From an uncultured Sutterella sp. (GTDB lineage Bacteria > Pseudomonadota > Gammaproteobacteria > Burkholderiales > Burkholderiaceae_F): 27,214 nt of DNA. Below the pieces are notes generated by a model. It ran no database searches. It saw nothing but the letters and a program-made list of their open reading frames with translations, and was not told the origin of the DNA. Both the position numbers and the translations under genes were made by a program. The stretch's first letter is position 1. Every line of letters begins with the position of its first letter. Positions 1-6,700 of the stretch are shown here, in pieces. The stretch spans positions 1 through 27,214 of the forward strand of contig CAJKCQ010000029.1 of the NCBI GenBank assembly GCA_905198475.1, in the 5' to 3' direction.

Positions 1-55
1 CCGCGAGGCTCAGCGAATCAAGAAGCTCCGGCCTTCAGGCCGGAGAGTGATCACC
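1..55 (+). mobile_element. Right end of an IS200/IS605-type (TnpB) element, partial
   Basis: A perfect 8-bp stem (26-33 with 38-45) closes a TTCA loop and is followed by AGTGATCAC. The same design (8-bp stem, TTCA loop, AGTG then TCA) appears on the opposite strand at the far end of the window. This resembles the subterminal hairpin at the right end of IS1341-type tnpB elements, which also forms the 3' part of the guide (omega) RNA. The transposase/nuclease gene would lie to the left, outside the window, pointing right. The exact boundary, about 52-58, is inferred from where the glycosylase reading frame stops resembling its family. Confidence 0.65.
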
Positions 56-414
56 GCCACGCGGACGATGGTCGGGTGCTCTTCGAGGAGCGCCGCGACG
101 GCGTTCGGGATCGGACGCAGGATCGCCGCGTCGAGGCTTCCCGTGCGCTCGCAGCTCTCGATCGTGTCCCAGAGCGCGACGCCTCGCGCTTCGAGCGCTT
201 CGAGCCTTTCGCCGTAGGCCGCACCCGCATCGAACCCGAAGACCGCGCCCATCACTGGCCAGAAGCGGTTGCGCGGATGGGCGTAGTAGGCCTGCGCGGC
301 GATCGAGGCCGCGCTCGGCATGCTCCCGAGAATGAGGATCCTCGGCGCCTCGCCCACGACGGGCGGGAAGCCCCGGAGGCGGGCGGAAGAGCTGGCGTCG
401 CAATGGGCGGGCAT
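10..414 (-). pseudogene. Hypoxanthine/uracil-DNA glycosylase (UDG superfamily), 3' end truncated by IS
   Basis: This encodes a base-excision repair enzyme that removes deaminated bases (hypoxanthine or uracil) from DNA. The first 120 residues fit family 6 of the UDG superfamily: ILILGSMPS (27-34), then YYAHPRNRFWPVMG (43-56), where N49 is at the position of the catalytic Asn, and ALWDTIESCER (80-90). From about residue 121 the frame runs into the hairpin of the adjoining insertion-sequence end and stops at 134 residues, whereas members are usually about 160-180 residues. The lost part would include the conserved strand with the Asn-Gly motif after HPTI. The ATG at 412-414 is the only sensible start. 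The gene is probably inactive. An alternative is that a chimeric but folded protein is still made, which I consider unlikely. Confidence 0.75.
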
Positions 415-572
415 GGCTTGAAGGTCTCCCCTCAGAGCTACGGAAATCAGTGCAGGTGAAGAGCGCTCCCGGAGAAGCCTCCTCGTCGTGGAGAAAGCTT
501 CAGGGAGCGCCGAGCGTTCTGAATTCGGTGTTCAGGGAGTTCCGGACGGAGCACAGGGAGCGGGCGAACCGT

Positions 573-737
573 CTACTTGGAGAGCATGTCCGTCCCGATG
601 TCACACACGCCGCCGATGCACCAACCCATGCCCTTCAACACCGCAGCGAGCAGCATCAGGAAGAGGACGAAGAGAATGAGCCGTCCCCACGCCCGGGGCT
701 CGCGCCCTCCATGGTTCGAAGCATTGGTGTTCGTCAT
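573..737 (-). CDS. Small single-pass membrane protein, 54 aa, unknown function
   Basis: The protein starts MTNTNASNHGG, then has a short basic stretch (GREPRAWGR) and one strongly hydrophobic helix (about residues 19-36, LILFVLFLMLLAAV). It ends in a Cys- and Gly-containing tail (WCIGGVCDIG). The ATG at 735-737 is chosen over an upstream in-frame start because GGGAGG lies 4-5 bases before it. The two tail cysteines (C40, C45) may sit outside the membrane. It stands alone between the broken glycosylase gene and the divergently transcribed DMT transporter. I recognise no family. It is probably real because of the ribosome binding site and the clean membrane segment. Confidence 0.6.
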   Translation of the reverse strand: MTNTNASNHGGREPRAWGRLILFVLFLMLLAAVLKGMGWCIGGVCDIGTDMLSK

Positions 738-809
738 CACGCCTCCCTTGCCGGAATCGATCCACAATCGTAAGACTTCAATCAAATGACATCCCAGTCT
801 GCACCCTTG

Positions 810-838
810 TTTTAACACAAACGGCGCGGATGTGACAA
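810..838 (-). promoter_or_regulatory. Candidate promoter for the 54-aa membrane protein
   Basis: On the minus strand TTGTCA (838-833) is followed after exactly 17 bases by TTAAAA (815-810). The -35 box matches the sigma-70 consensus at 5 of 6 positions; the -10 box is weak. It would start transcription about 65 bases before the ATG. This is an AT-rich patch in otherwise GC-rich DNA, so chance is a real possibility. Confidence 0.3.
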
Positions 839-973
839 TTTTTTCAGGTCGCTCCGGCTCCGGAAGATCCCTAGCCGCACCATTTTCGTACGTCTTTTCG
901 ATCTATCATCCCGCCGACCCCATTTCTCCGCCGCGGCCCGGCCGCACCACGTCGCCCCCCACACACACTTCTC

Positions 974-1921
974 ATGAAGAAAGCCTTTCTGGAGCTTCAC
1001 CTCTCCGTCCTCCTCGCCGGTTGGACGGGCATCTTCGGCAAGCTTCTCTCGCTCTCCCCCGGCCTCATCGTCTTTTGGCGCATCGTGATCGCGAGCGCGC
1101 TTCTCTGGGGGTGGATCGCCTGGCGGCGCACGGCCGAGGCGGTCTCGCGCCGCGACAAGATCGGGATCATGCTCGTGGGCGCGCTCCTCATGCTGCAGTG
1201 GACGCTCTTCTACGCGTCGATCAAGGCCTCGAACGTCTCGATCGCGATCGTCGCCTTCTCCTCGATGGGGTTCTTCACGGCGCTCGTGGAACCCCTCCTC
1301 ACCCGCACGCGCGTAAGCCTCAAGGAGATCGCCTTCTCGGTGATCACACTCGTCGGCATCTCCTTCATCTTTCACTTCGACACGCAGTACCGCACGGGCA
1401 TTCTCCTCGGCATCACCTCGGCCGCGGCCGCCGCCGTCCTCGCGGTCTTCTTCAGGAAGTACAAGGCGAAGTACCGCGCGCAGACCGTGATGAGCTGGCA
1501 GCTCCTCGGGGGCTTCGCCGGCGCGCTCCTGCTGCTGCCGGCCTACCGAATGCTCACGCCCGCGGAGCCCTTCTTCCCCGTCGGCGTCGACATCCTCTAC
1601 CTCCTCATCTTCGCCTCCTTCTGCACGATCGGCATGTACCTGCTGCAGATCCAGGCGCTCGAGCGGATCTCGGCCTTCACGGTGAACCTCACCTACAACC
1701 TCGAGCCCGTCTACTCGATCATCCTCGCGATGATCATCTTCCACGAGGCGCGCGACCTTGGGCCCTCGTTCTACTTCGGGATCAGCTGCATCGGCGCCTC
1801 GGTGCTGCTGCAGACCTGGTCGGTGATGCGCATCCAGAGGAAGGTCGCCCGGGCCGAACGGGAGCGCGCGGCGCTTCCCGCGGCGGAGCGCCCCGAGACG
1901 CCCCGCGAGATGAAGCTCTAG
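974..1921 (+). CDS. EamA/DMT-superfamily transporter
   Basis: This is an inner-membrane permease of 315 residues with about ten hydrophobic helices in two halves, the normal length and layout of the drug/metabolite transporter superfamily with two EamA domains. Family hallmarks are the N-terminal LLAGWTGIFGKL helix, the RIVIASALLWGW helix, and in the second half the conserved stretch LTYNLEPVYSIILAMIIFHE (about 240-259), which matches the usual SLxxPVxxxLxxxxxLGE pattern. A short basic, Ala-rich cytoplasmic tail follows the last helix. The substrate cannot be read from the sequence; relatives export or import amino acids and other metabolites. The ATG at 974 lacks a good Shine-Dalgarno sequence, but the protein begins at the right place for the family. 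It converges on the four-gene cluster that follows. Confidence 0.85.
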   Translation: MKKAFLELHLSVLLAGWTGIFGKLLSLSPGLIVFWRIVIASALLWGWIAWRRTAEAVSRRDKIGIMLVGALLMLQWTLFYASIKASNVSIAIVAFSSMGFFTALVEPLLTRTRVSLKEIAFSVITLVGISFIFHFDTQYRTGILLGITSAAAAAVLAVFFRKYKAKYRAQTVMSWQLLGGFAGALLLLPAYRMLTPAEPFFPVGVDILYLLIFASFCTIGMYLLQIQALERISAFTVNLTYNLEPVYSIILAMIIFHEARDLGPSFYFGISCIGASVLLQTWSVMRIQRKVARAERERAALPAAERPETPREMKL

Positions 1922-1937
1922 GCCGGCGCTGCCGGAA

Positions 1938-1957
1938 CCGGCCGGCCGGGCGGCCGG
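1938..1957. terminator. GC-rich hairpin between convergent genes
   Basis: CCGGCCG (1938-1944) pairs with CGGCCGG (1951-1957) around a 6-base loop, in the 44-base gap between the DMT transporter and the convergent unknown cluster. There is no T-tract on either side, so termination is inferred from position only. Confidence 0.3.
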
Positions 1958-1965
1958 AGCGCGGC

Positions 1966-2280
1966 TCAATCGCCGCCGTGGCTGCGGTTCCAGTCGCGGA
2001 TGAAGCGCCGCGCGGCGCCGCAGGCGTAGCCCAACTGATAGAACTTGTCGCCCATCGAGCTGATGATCGCCTCGACGTCCACGGGCGGGAGCTTCTCGAG
2101 GATGTAGCCCTGGAGTTCGTCGCGCAGCACGTCTTCGGGCGGGCGGTTGCGCATTTCGGAGACGGCGCGCAGCGTGCGCATCGCTTCCGGGGAGAGCCCG
2201 TGGAAGATCCGCGAGAGCGCCTCCTCGCGTAGCCGCTCCTCAATGGCGGCGCGCGCCCTGTCTTCGATTTCGTTCGCCAT
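1966..2280 (-). CDS. Small helical protein of unknown function (cluster gene 4)
   Basis: This 104-residue soluble protein starts MANEIEDRARAAIEERLREE and is predicted to be almost all helical. The ATG at 2278-2280 overlaps the stop of the preceding gene (TGATG), and GGAGTTCGGCTG supplies a GGAG ribosome binding site, so it is translationally coupled. No catalytic motif or signal peptide is visible. It is the last gene of a four-gene minus-strand unit. Unlike its three neighbours it does not show the repeated helix pattern they share, although its C-terminal half (YQLGYACGAARRFIRDWNRS) also ends with an aromatic-rich amphipathic helix. I do not recognise the family. The rest of a longer open frame reaching upstream lies inside the previous gene and is not coding. 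Confidence 0.65.
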   Translation of the reverse strand: MANEIEDRARAAIEERLREEALSRIFHGLSPEAMRTLRAVSEMRNRPPEDVLRDELQGYILEKLPPVDVEAIISSMGDKFYQLGYACGAARRFIRDWNRSHGGD

Positions 2281-2804
2281 CAGCCGAACTCCTCCGCTCC
2301 GGGCGCCCCCGCGAAAAGGTTCGCCCATTCGCCCGCGAAGATCACGGCGGGCTCGGTCTCGGCGGCCGACGCCGGGGGATAGCCCGCGTCGAGCGCCTTC
2401 TCGAGGAGCTTCATCCCCTCCCGCGCAAAGATCCGCCCGGCCTCGGCGATGATCTGCTCGTCGCCGACGGGAAGCTCGAGCGAAAGCTTCGTGCCGAAGA
2501 CCCGCAGGAGCTCGTTGGCGAGCCCCTCGGGGTGCCAATCCTCGATCACCTCAAAGTGGCGGCTTTTGCCCGCGAAGGTGGCGCCAAGCCACAGGGCGAG
2601 CTTTTCGTTCGCGGCGTCGAGCTCCTCGGCGCTCATCTCGCCCGCGCGACGGAGCGCCAAGCGCTTGGCGAGGTTGCGCATCGCCTGACGGAAGATCCCG
2701 TCCACGATGTCGATGGCGCCAAGGCTCGGCTTCTGCTCGGCCGAGCTCGAATGGTCGTGGCAGCCGCCGGAGCCGCACCGGGGCCCGCAGGAGCCGCACC
2801 TCAT
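2280..2804 (-). CDS. Helical protein with Cys/His-rich N-terminus, unknown function (cluster gene 3)
   Basis: The protein has 174 residues. It opens with MRCGSCGPRCGSGGCHDHSS, which has four cysteines (C3, C6, C10, C15) and two histidines (H16, H18) in 18 residues, a likely metal-binding or redox tail. The body is helical: DIVDGIFRQAMRNLAKRLAL, then NEKLALWLGATFAGKSRH, then EAGRIFAREGMKLLEKALDAG, and a final FAGEWANLF. These blocks line up by eye with the two upstream genes, suggesting divergent duplication. The ATG overlaps the upstream stop (ATGA at 2801-2804). There is no signal peptide and it is probably cytoplasmic. The function is unknown to me; a chaperone-like role is conceivable because all-helical assembly chaperones of the TorD/DmsD type have similar size, but I see no TorD motif. 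Confidence 0.65.
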   Translation of the reverse strand: MRCGSCGPRCGSGGCHDHSSSAEQKPSLGAIDIVDGIFRQAMRNLAKRLALRRAGEMSAEELDAANEKLALWLGATFAGKSRHFEVIEDWHPEGLANELLRVFGTKLSLELPVGDEQIIAEAGRIFAREGMKLLEKALDAGYPPASAAETEPAVIFAGEWANLFAGAPGAEEFG

Positions 2805-3364
2805 CGCGCCGCCTCCTGGGCTTTCGACGAGTCGCCCAGGGCGTCGCCCGAGAAGCGCGCCGCCCAGACGGCGGCGAGCCGCTCGATGCGCACGCGCAGC
2901 ACTTGGTCGGTGAGCTTTGCGCCGTCGGCGGCCGCGGCCTTCACCATCGCGTAGATCTCGCGCAGGAAGACGCGCGCGGCGTGCACCATGAGCGCACGCG
3001 GATTCTTCGGGTCCGCGCCTTCGGGAAGGTTGCGGAAGAGCGCCGGGAGGTTGCGCTCCATTTCGGCGACGAGCTCGGGGCCGGGTTCGGGAGCATCCTC
3101 CGCGGGGGCGAGGCGGATGCGCTCGTGCTCGCCCATCAGGATCTGCGCGAGCTGGCGCACCGTGGCGTCGTCGCGCTCGCCCGCTTCGTCGGGCTTGAGC
3201 TTTCCGGCGCGCACCTCGAGCACGTTGCGGATCACGCCGGTGACGATGCCGGCGAGGAAGTCCTGAAAGTCGCGGGCCGTCAGGACGGCCTTCTCGCCTT
3301 GAAGGGCGGCGCGGGCCGCGTCGGCGAGCGTGGGCTCGACGGGAGTCTCAGCTTTGTCGATCAT
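2801..3364 (-). CDS. Helical protein of unknown function (cluster gene 2)
   Basis: The protein has 187 residues, is soluble, charged and mostly helical. The sequence of helices is FLAGIVTGVIRNVLEVRAGK, then ATVRQLAQILMGEHERIRL, then a Pro-rich turn, HAARVFLREIYAMVKAAAAD and RIERLAAVWAARFSGD near the C-terminus. The order and spacing resemble the genes on either side. The ATG at 3362-3364 has GGAGAAGACAA just upstream, a good ribosome binding site, and lies 16 bases after the stop of the previous gene. No enzyme motif, membrane helix or signal peptide is seen. The function is unknown. The reading frame is convincing because of the GC-rich third-position pattern and the coupled layout. Confidence 0.65.
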   Translation of the reverse strand: MIDKAETPVEPTLADAARAALQGEKAVLTARDFQDFLAGIVTGVIRNVLEVRAGKLKPDEAGERDDATVRQLAQILMGEHERIRLAPAEDAPEPGPELVAEMERNLPALFRNLPEGADPKNPRALMVHAARVFLREIYAMVKAAAADGAKLTDQVLRVRIERLAAVWAARFSGDALGDSSKAQEAAR

Positions 3365-3380
3365 TTGTCTTCTCCAATCC

Positions 3381-3884
3381 TCAGTGCGCCTTCACGCCGA
3401 GAATCCGCTCGGCCCAGTTGATCATCCAGAGGTGCGTCGCGTCCGAGGCGAGGAATTCGTGCATCTCAGCCCCGTCCATCGCCCCGCCGCGCAGTTCGAG
3501 CCAGGCGTCGGCGCGCACGAGAAGCTCCTCGAAGAACATGTTGACGGCGAGAGCCACGACGCCCGCGTCGTCCTCGAAGATGCCCCGGTCCTCGGGGCTC
3601 ATCGTGTTGATGCGCTTCTCCACATAGGGGTGCAGGCGCTTCGCAGCCGAAGCCGTGCTGAAGCCCTTGGGCAGATCGACGATGCCGCTCGCGTCCTCAA
3701 AGAGGGCGGCCATGCCGAAGACGATCGTCGAGACCTCCTCTTCGGAGGCGTTCGACTGCGGGCGGTAGATCGCATGCAGAAAGTCGGAGGCCGCGCAGGC
3801 AAAGAGTTCGGCGGCGGCGGCCGGGTCGGCGAGGCTCGGGCGCAGCGCAAGGGCGCCGCAATGGGAGGAGGCGTCTTCGGTCAT
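3381..3884 (-). CDS. Helical protein of unknown function (cluster gene 1)
   Basis: The protein has 167 residues starting MTEDASSHCGALALRPS. An upstream in-frame TTG would add 23 residues, but they look like noise, so the ATG at 3882-3884 is preferred even though no strong ribosome binding site is visible. The helical blocks are AAAELFACAASDFLHAIY, VSTIVFGMAALFEDA, VALAVNMFFEELLVRADAWL and ATHLWMINWAERILGV. The last two resemble the C-terminal half of TorD/DmsD-type respiratory-enzyme chaperones in general pattern (a helix, then H-x-x-W near the end), but the match is by eye and weak. It is the first gene of the four-gene unit and is preceded by about 530 bases without a gene, where the promoter should lie. 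Confidence 0.6.
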   Translation of the reverse strand: MTEDASSHCGALALRPSLADPAAAAELFACAASDFLHAIYRPQSNASEEEVSTIVFGMAALFEDASGIVDLPKGFSTASAAKRLHPYVEKRINTMSPEDRGIFEDDAGVVALAVNMFFEELLVRADAWLELRGGAMDGAEMHEFLASDATHLWMINWAERILGVKAH

Positions 3885-4411
3885 GGATTCGAAACGGAGT
3901 CTCTCTGGGGAAAAAAAGGCATGCACGGCCGGCCTGGCGCCGTCGGAGCGCAAACCCCGGCGGGCGCGGCGGCGCGCATCAGCCGATTATAGGGACGCCC
4001 ACCGCCCCCGCCGAACCGCCGCGGGAGAGGACTCGGTCCCGGGATCCGGCGGTCCGCCGGAGAGAGAGCGGGCGGGAGCGGCTTTGGAGGACAAAAAATC
4101 CCGCAGCCTCTTCACGGCGCCTCGAGAAGGAGGGGGCGGGAGGCGCTTCCCTTGAAGGGAGTGTGCCGAATGCTGCGGAACCGAAGAGAGCGGCGGCGCC
4201 GGAGGGAAGCCGCCGGCCGCCCCGGCGAGCGCATCACTTCGTCATAGGAGGCTCAGTCAGACGGAGGGGCTCGGGCGCAGGTGCGGACGGGAAATTCCGC
4301 CGCTCATGTCAATTCTAGTCCTGCCGCGTCAGAAATTTCCGGATAATCAATTATTTCCACACTCATCGTTAACCCTCGGACGACGCGTCTTCTGCGCTCC
4401 CATGCGGCGCG
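3885..4411. other. Gene-free stretch upstream of the unknown cluster
   Basis: I find no convincing gene here. It holds a perfect inverted repeat at 4045-4061 (8-base arms TCCGGCGG / CCGCCGGA with a 1-base centre), another at about 4144-4160 (CTTCCCTTGAAGGGAG), and an AT-richer patch at about 4307-4375 containing TTGACA on the minus strand (4312-4307) but no matching -10 box. The promoter of the four-gene cluster and the end of the HAD transcript must both lie here, but I cannot place either with confidence. Confidence 0.5.
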
Positions 4412-5143
4412 TCAGCCGCGCGCCTCCGCCTCAACGGCGGCGAGGATTTCGCCCATCGACTCGAAGCGCCTGACGGCGGCGCGGTCGAGCGCTTCGCGCG
4501 CGGTCTCGGAGTGCCGCTCGGTGACCACGACCGAGTCGATCCCGACGCGGCGCGCCCCCTCGATCCCGGGGAGCGCGTCCTCAATCATCAGGCACTCGGC
4601 GGGCGAGGCGCCGAAGTGTTCAAGGATCTTCATGAAGCACTCCGGATCGGGCTTCACGTGCGCGACGTCGTCGCGCGTCACGATGAGCTCGAAATAATCG
4701 TCGAGCGGCGCCTCCGCGCGCATCAGAAGGTTGTCGCGCACGTAGGTCTCGATGTTGCGCCGGCGCGTGGTGGTCGCAACGGCGAGCGTCTTTCCCGCGG
4801 CCTTCAGGGCCTTCACCACGGCGGCGGCGCCGGGCTGGTACCTGACGCGCGTGCGGAGGAACTCCTGCGCGAGCTCGTAGCGCTGATGGTGGATCTCCTC
4901 GGGCGTGCCGGGGAATCCGAAGGCGGCCTTCATGTCGGCCATGTACTTGAGGTACGCGTCCGACCCTTCGCCGTACCGCTTCATCGCGTTCATGCGCAGG
5001 TGCCCGGCCTCGTCTTCTGTGAGTTCGACGCGCCCGTCCGTGAGGCGGCGCGTGAGCTCCTGGTCCACCTGGCTCCAGACGCCCAAAGAATCGATGAGCG
5101 TGCCGTCGAGGTCGAAGATGATGATGCGGCGGTCGAGAAACAT
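4412..5143 (-). CDS. HAD-superfamily phosphatase (beta-phosphoglucomutase/Gph-like subclass)
   Basis: This is a cytoplasmic phosphohydrolase of 243 residues. All four HAD motifs are present: DLDGT at 11-15 (nucleophile D11, acid/base D13), the ATTT threonine at about 124-126, the motif III lysine K164 in HVKPDP, and EDALPG (188-193) for Mg2+ binding. Between motifs I and II lies an all-helical cap of about 80 residues, so it is subfamily I with a C1 cap, like phosphoglycolate phosphatase and beta-phosphoglucomutase. The substrate is not determined. The start is supported by AAGGA about 5 bases before ATG; the sequence CCAAGGA occurs twice in tandem there. Its 5' leader includes a pentanucleotide repeat and follows the flavoprotein gene by 69 bases on the same strand, so it may be the last gene of that operon. 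Confidence 0.85.
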   Translation of the reverse strand: MFLDRRIIIFDLDGTLIDSLGVWSQVDQELTRRLTDGRVELTEDEAGHLRMNAMKRYGEGSDAYLKYMADMKAAFGFPGTPEEIHHQRYELAQEFLRTRVRYQPGAAAVVKALKAAGKTLAVATTTRRRNIETYVRDNLLMRAEAPLDDYFELIVTRDDVAHVKPDPECFMKILEHFGASPAECLMIEDALPGIEGARRVGIDSVVVTERHSETAREALDRAAVRRFESMGEILAAVEAEARG

Positions 5144-5170
5144 GGATGTCCTTGGTCCTTGGCGTGAAGT

Positions 5171-5210
5171 GTTGGGTTGGGTTGGGTTGGGTTGAGTTGA
5201 GTTGAGTTGA
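5171..5210. repeat. Pentanucleotide repeat (GTTGG)4(GTTGA)4 with G-quadruplex potential
   Basis: Eight perfect tandem 5-base units fill the gap between the flavoprotein stop (5213) and the HAD start (5143): four GTTGG (5171-5190) followed by four GTTGA (5191-5210). On the plus strand this creates four GGG runs (5174-5176, 5179-5181, 5184-5186, 5189-5191) separated by TT, a textbook intramolecular G-quadruplex pattern. The minus-strand transcript would carry the C-rich complement (CAACC/TCAAC). Slippage of 5-base units would change the spacing of the leader of the HAD gene. Confidence 0.9.
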
Positions 5211-5212
5211 AG

Positions 5213-6700
5213 TTAGTCTCCGGCGGCCGGGCGCCCCGCGGCGAAGTGCGCGGCATTGGCGCCCGCGATGCGTCCGAAGACGAAGGCGTCGAGGAGGCCG
5301 TTGCCGCCCAGGCGGAACTTGCCGTGCACGCCGCCCGTGGTTTCACCCGCGGCGAAAAGCCCCGGAATCACGCCGCCCGCGGCGGCGGCGCGCTTCACCT
5401 CAGCTTCAGGCGTGATCGCGACGCCGCCGCAGGTGTAGTGGATTTCAAAGCGCTCGCGGCCGAAATAGTACGGGGGATCGGAGAGTCCCTGCAGGAAGCG
5501 CGTGCGCCCGAAGTCCGGGTCGCTCTTCTTCCGCCAGGCTTCGTTGTAGCGGCGCACCGACTCCTCGAGGACGGACTTGGGGACGCTCATGCGGTGCGCG
5601 AGCTCGTCCAACGTCGCGGCGCTCGAGACGAGCCCCTGCTGCACCTTCGCCGCAAAGTTCGCCCCCTTGTGGCTGCTGCTGTCGGTAACCACCCAGAATT
5701 CGCCGCTCCCGGTCTGCGCGAGGTCGGCGAAGACCTCGTCCCAGGCGGCGGTTTCGTCCGTGAAGCGCAGGCCGTCGTTCGTGAGGAAGATCTCCGCGCC
5801 GGGGTAGTCGAGCACGCGCCCGCCCCAAAAGGGAATCGCGAGGACGTGCTCCATGCCGGCCAATGCCGCGCCTGCCTGCTCGGCCATGCGCACCGCATCG
5901 CCCGTGGCCGGATCCTCCTTGAGGTGGCCCGGGCTGTAGGTCGTGTCGAGCTCGCGCGGAATCGCGGGCGCCCAGCGCGCGCGCATCGCGAGGTTCGCCC
6001 CGAACCCGCCCGCGGCGAGCACCACGGAGCGCGCGAAGACCACGTGCGGAGCGAGAGCGGCATCCCACACGCCCACGCCCGTGAGCTCCCCGCGGGCATT
6101 GAAGAGCAGGCGCTCGGCACGCGTGCGGTAGCGCACGACCGCACCCAAAGCGCGGGCGCGCGCCATGAGCTTCCAGCCGTACTCCATGCCGCTGCGTGCC
6201 CAGATCGTGCGGTGCGCGCGCGGATAGACGCCCGTGTAGGCCTCGTAGAGCTTGGGGTCGAATTCAAGCCCCATGCCCTTCAGCCACCCGAAGACGGCGC
6301 CGCTTTCGTTCACCATGCGCAAGACGAGGTCCGGGTCGGCGGCCATCCCGCCGCCTTCGAAGGTGTCGCGGAAGAACTGCTCGGCGGAATCCCTTCGGCC
6401 CGCCCGCGCCTGTCCCTCGGAGTCGAGGGCGTTGAGCATTCCCGAGGAGACGATCATGTGCCCGCCCGCGAGGGCCTGCTTTTCAAGCACGAGGACGCGC
6501 TTCGCGCCGGCCTCCTTCGCCGCCACGGCGGCGGCGAGCCCCGCCGCGCCCGCACCCACGACGAGGACGTCCCAGACTTCGTCGGGGGGAACGCCCCCCT
6601 CGCTCGAAACGGCATCCGCCGCGGCGCGGGAGGCCTGCGGGAGGGCCGCCAGGGAAAGGAGCGCGAGCGAGGCGCCCGCGATGCTTCTCCTCGAAATCAT
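5213..6700 (-). CDS. Secreted FAD-dependent reductase, fumarate reductase/urocanate reductase flavoprotein family
   Basis: The protein has 495 residues. MISRRSIAGASLALLSLAAL is a signal peptide with a twin-arginine-like SRRSIAG, so the enzyme is probably periplasmic. The dinucleotide-binding motif VVGAGAAGLAAAVAAKEAG (47-65) and the C-terminal FAD motif GETTGGVHGKFRLGGNGLLD (452-471) are canonical for FAD_binding_2 enzymes such as Fcc3, UrdA and similar anaerobic acceptors. The active-site motif HYTCGG (421-426) supplies H421, and R463 is in place. The usual catalytic Arg region (family pattern RF-x2-E-x3-RD) reads RFTDETAAWDEVF (312-324), with Trp instead of Arg, so the substrate may differ. 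There is no heme domain and no FMN-linked domain; an electron donor must be separate. The start overlaps the regulator stop (ATGA), placing it under its neighbouring two-component system. A much longer open frame upstream is not coding. Confidence 0.85.
   Translation of the reverse strand: MISRRSIAGASLALLSLAALPQASRAAADAVSSEGGVPPDEVWDVLVVGAGAAGLAAAVAAKEAGAKRVLVLEKQALAGGHMIVSSGMLNALDSEGQARAGRRDSAEQFFRDTFEGGGMAADPDLVLRMVNESGAVFGWLKGMGLEFDPKLYEAYTGVYPRAHRTIWARSGMEYGWKLMARARALGAVVRYRTRAERLLFNARGELTGVGVWDAALAPHVVFARSVVLAAGGFGANLAMRARWAPAIPRELDTTYSPGHLKEDPATGDAVRMAEQAGAALAGMEHVLAIPFWGGRVLDYPGAEIFLTNDGLRFTDETAAWDEVFADLAQTGSGEFWVVTDSSSHKGANFAAKVQQGLVSSAATLDELAHRMSVPKSVLEESVRRYNEAWRKKSDPDFGRTRFLQGLSDPPYYFGRERFEIHYTCGGVAITPEAEVKRAAAAGGVIPGLFAAGETTGGVHGKFRLGGNGLLDAFVFGRIAGANAAHFAAGRPAAGD

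Noticed and set aside
463..510. GCGCTCCC / GGGAGCGC arms as a terminator of the 54-aa gene
   Set aside because: The loop is over 30 bases and no T-run follows; it may be chance in GC-rich DNA.
812..1969. 385-codon minus-strand open frame opposite the DMT transporter
   Set aside because: The translation is a low-complexity charged sequence; the plus-strand frame encodes a convincing membrane transporter.
4045..4061. Perfect inverted repeat as a terminator
   Set aside because: It has a 1-base centre, no T-run on either strand and lies far from the nearest stop codon.
5171..5210. Tandem repeat as a CRISPR array
   Set aside because: The units are 5 bases with no spacers.
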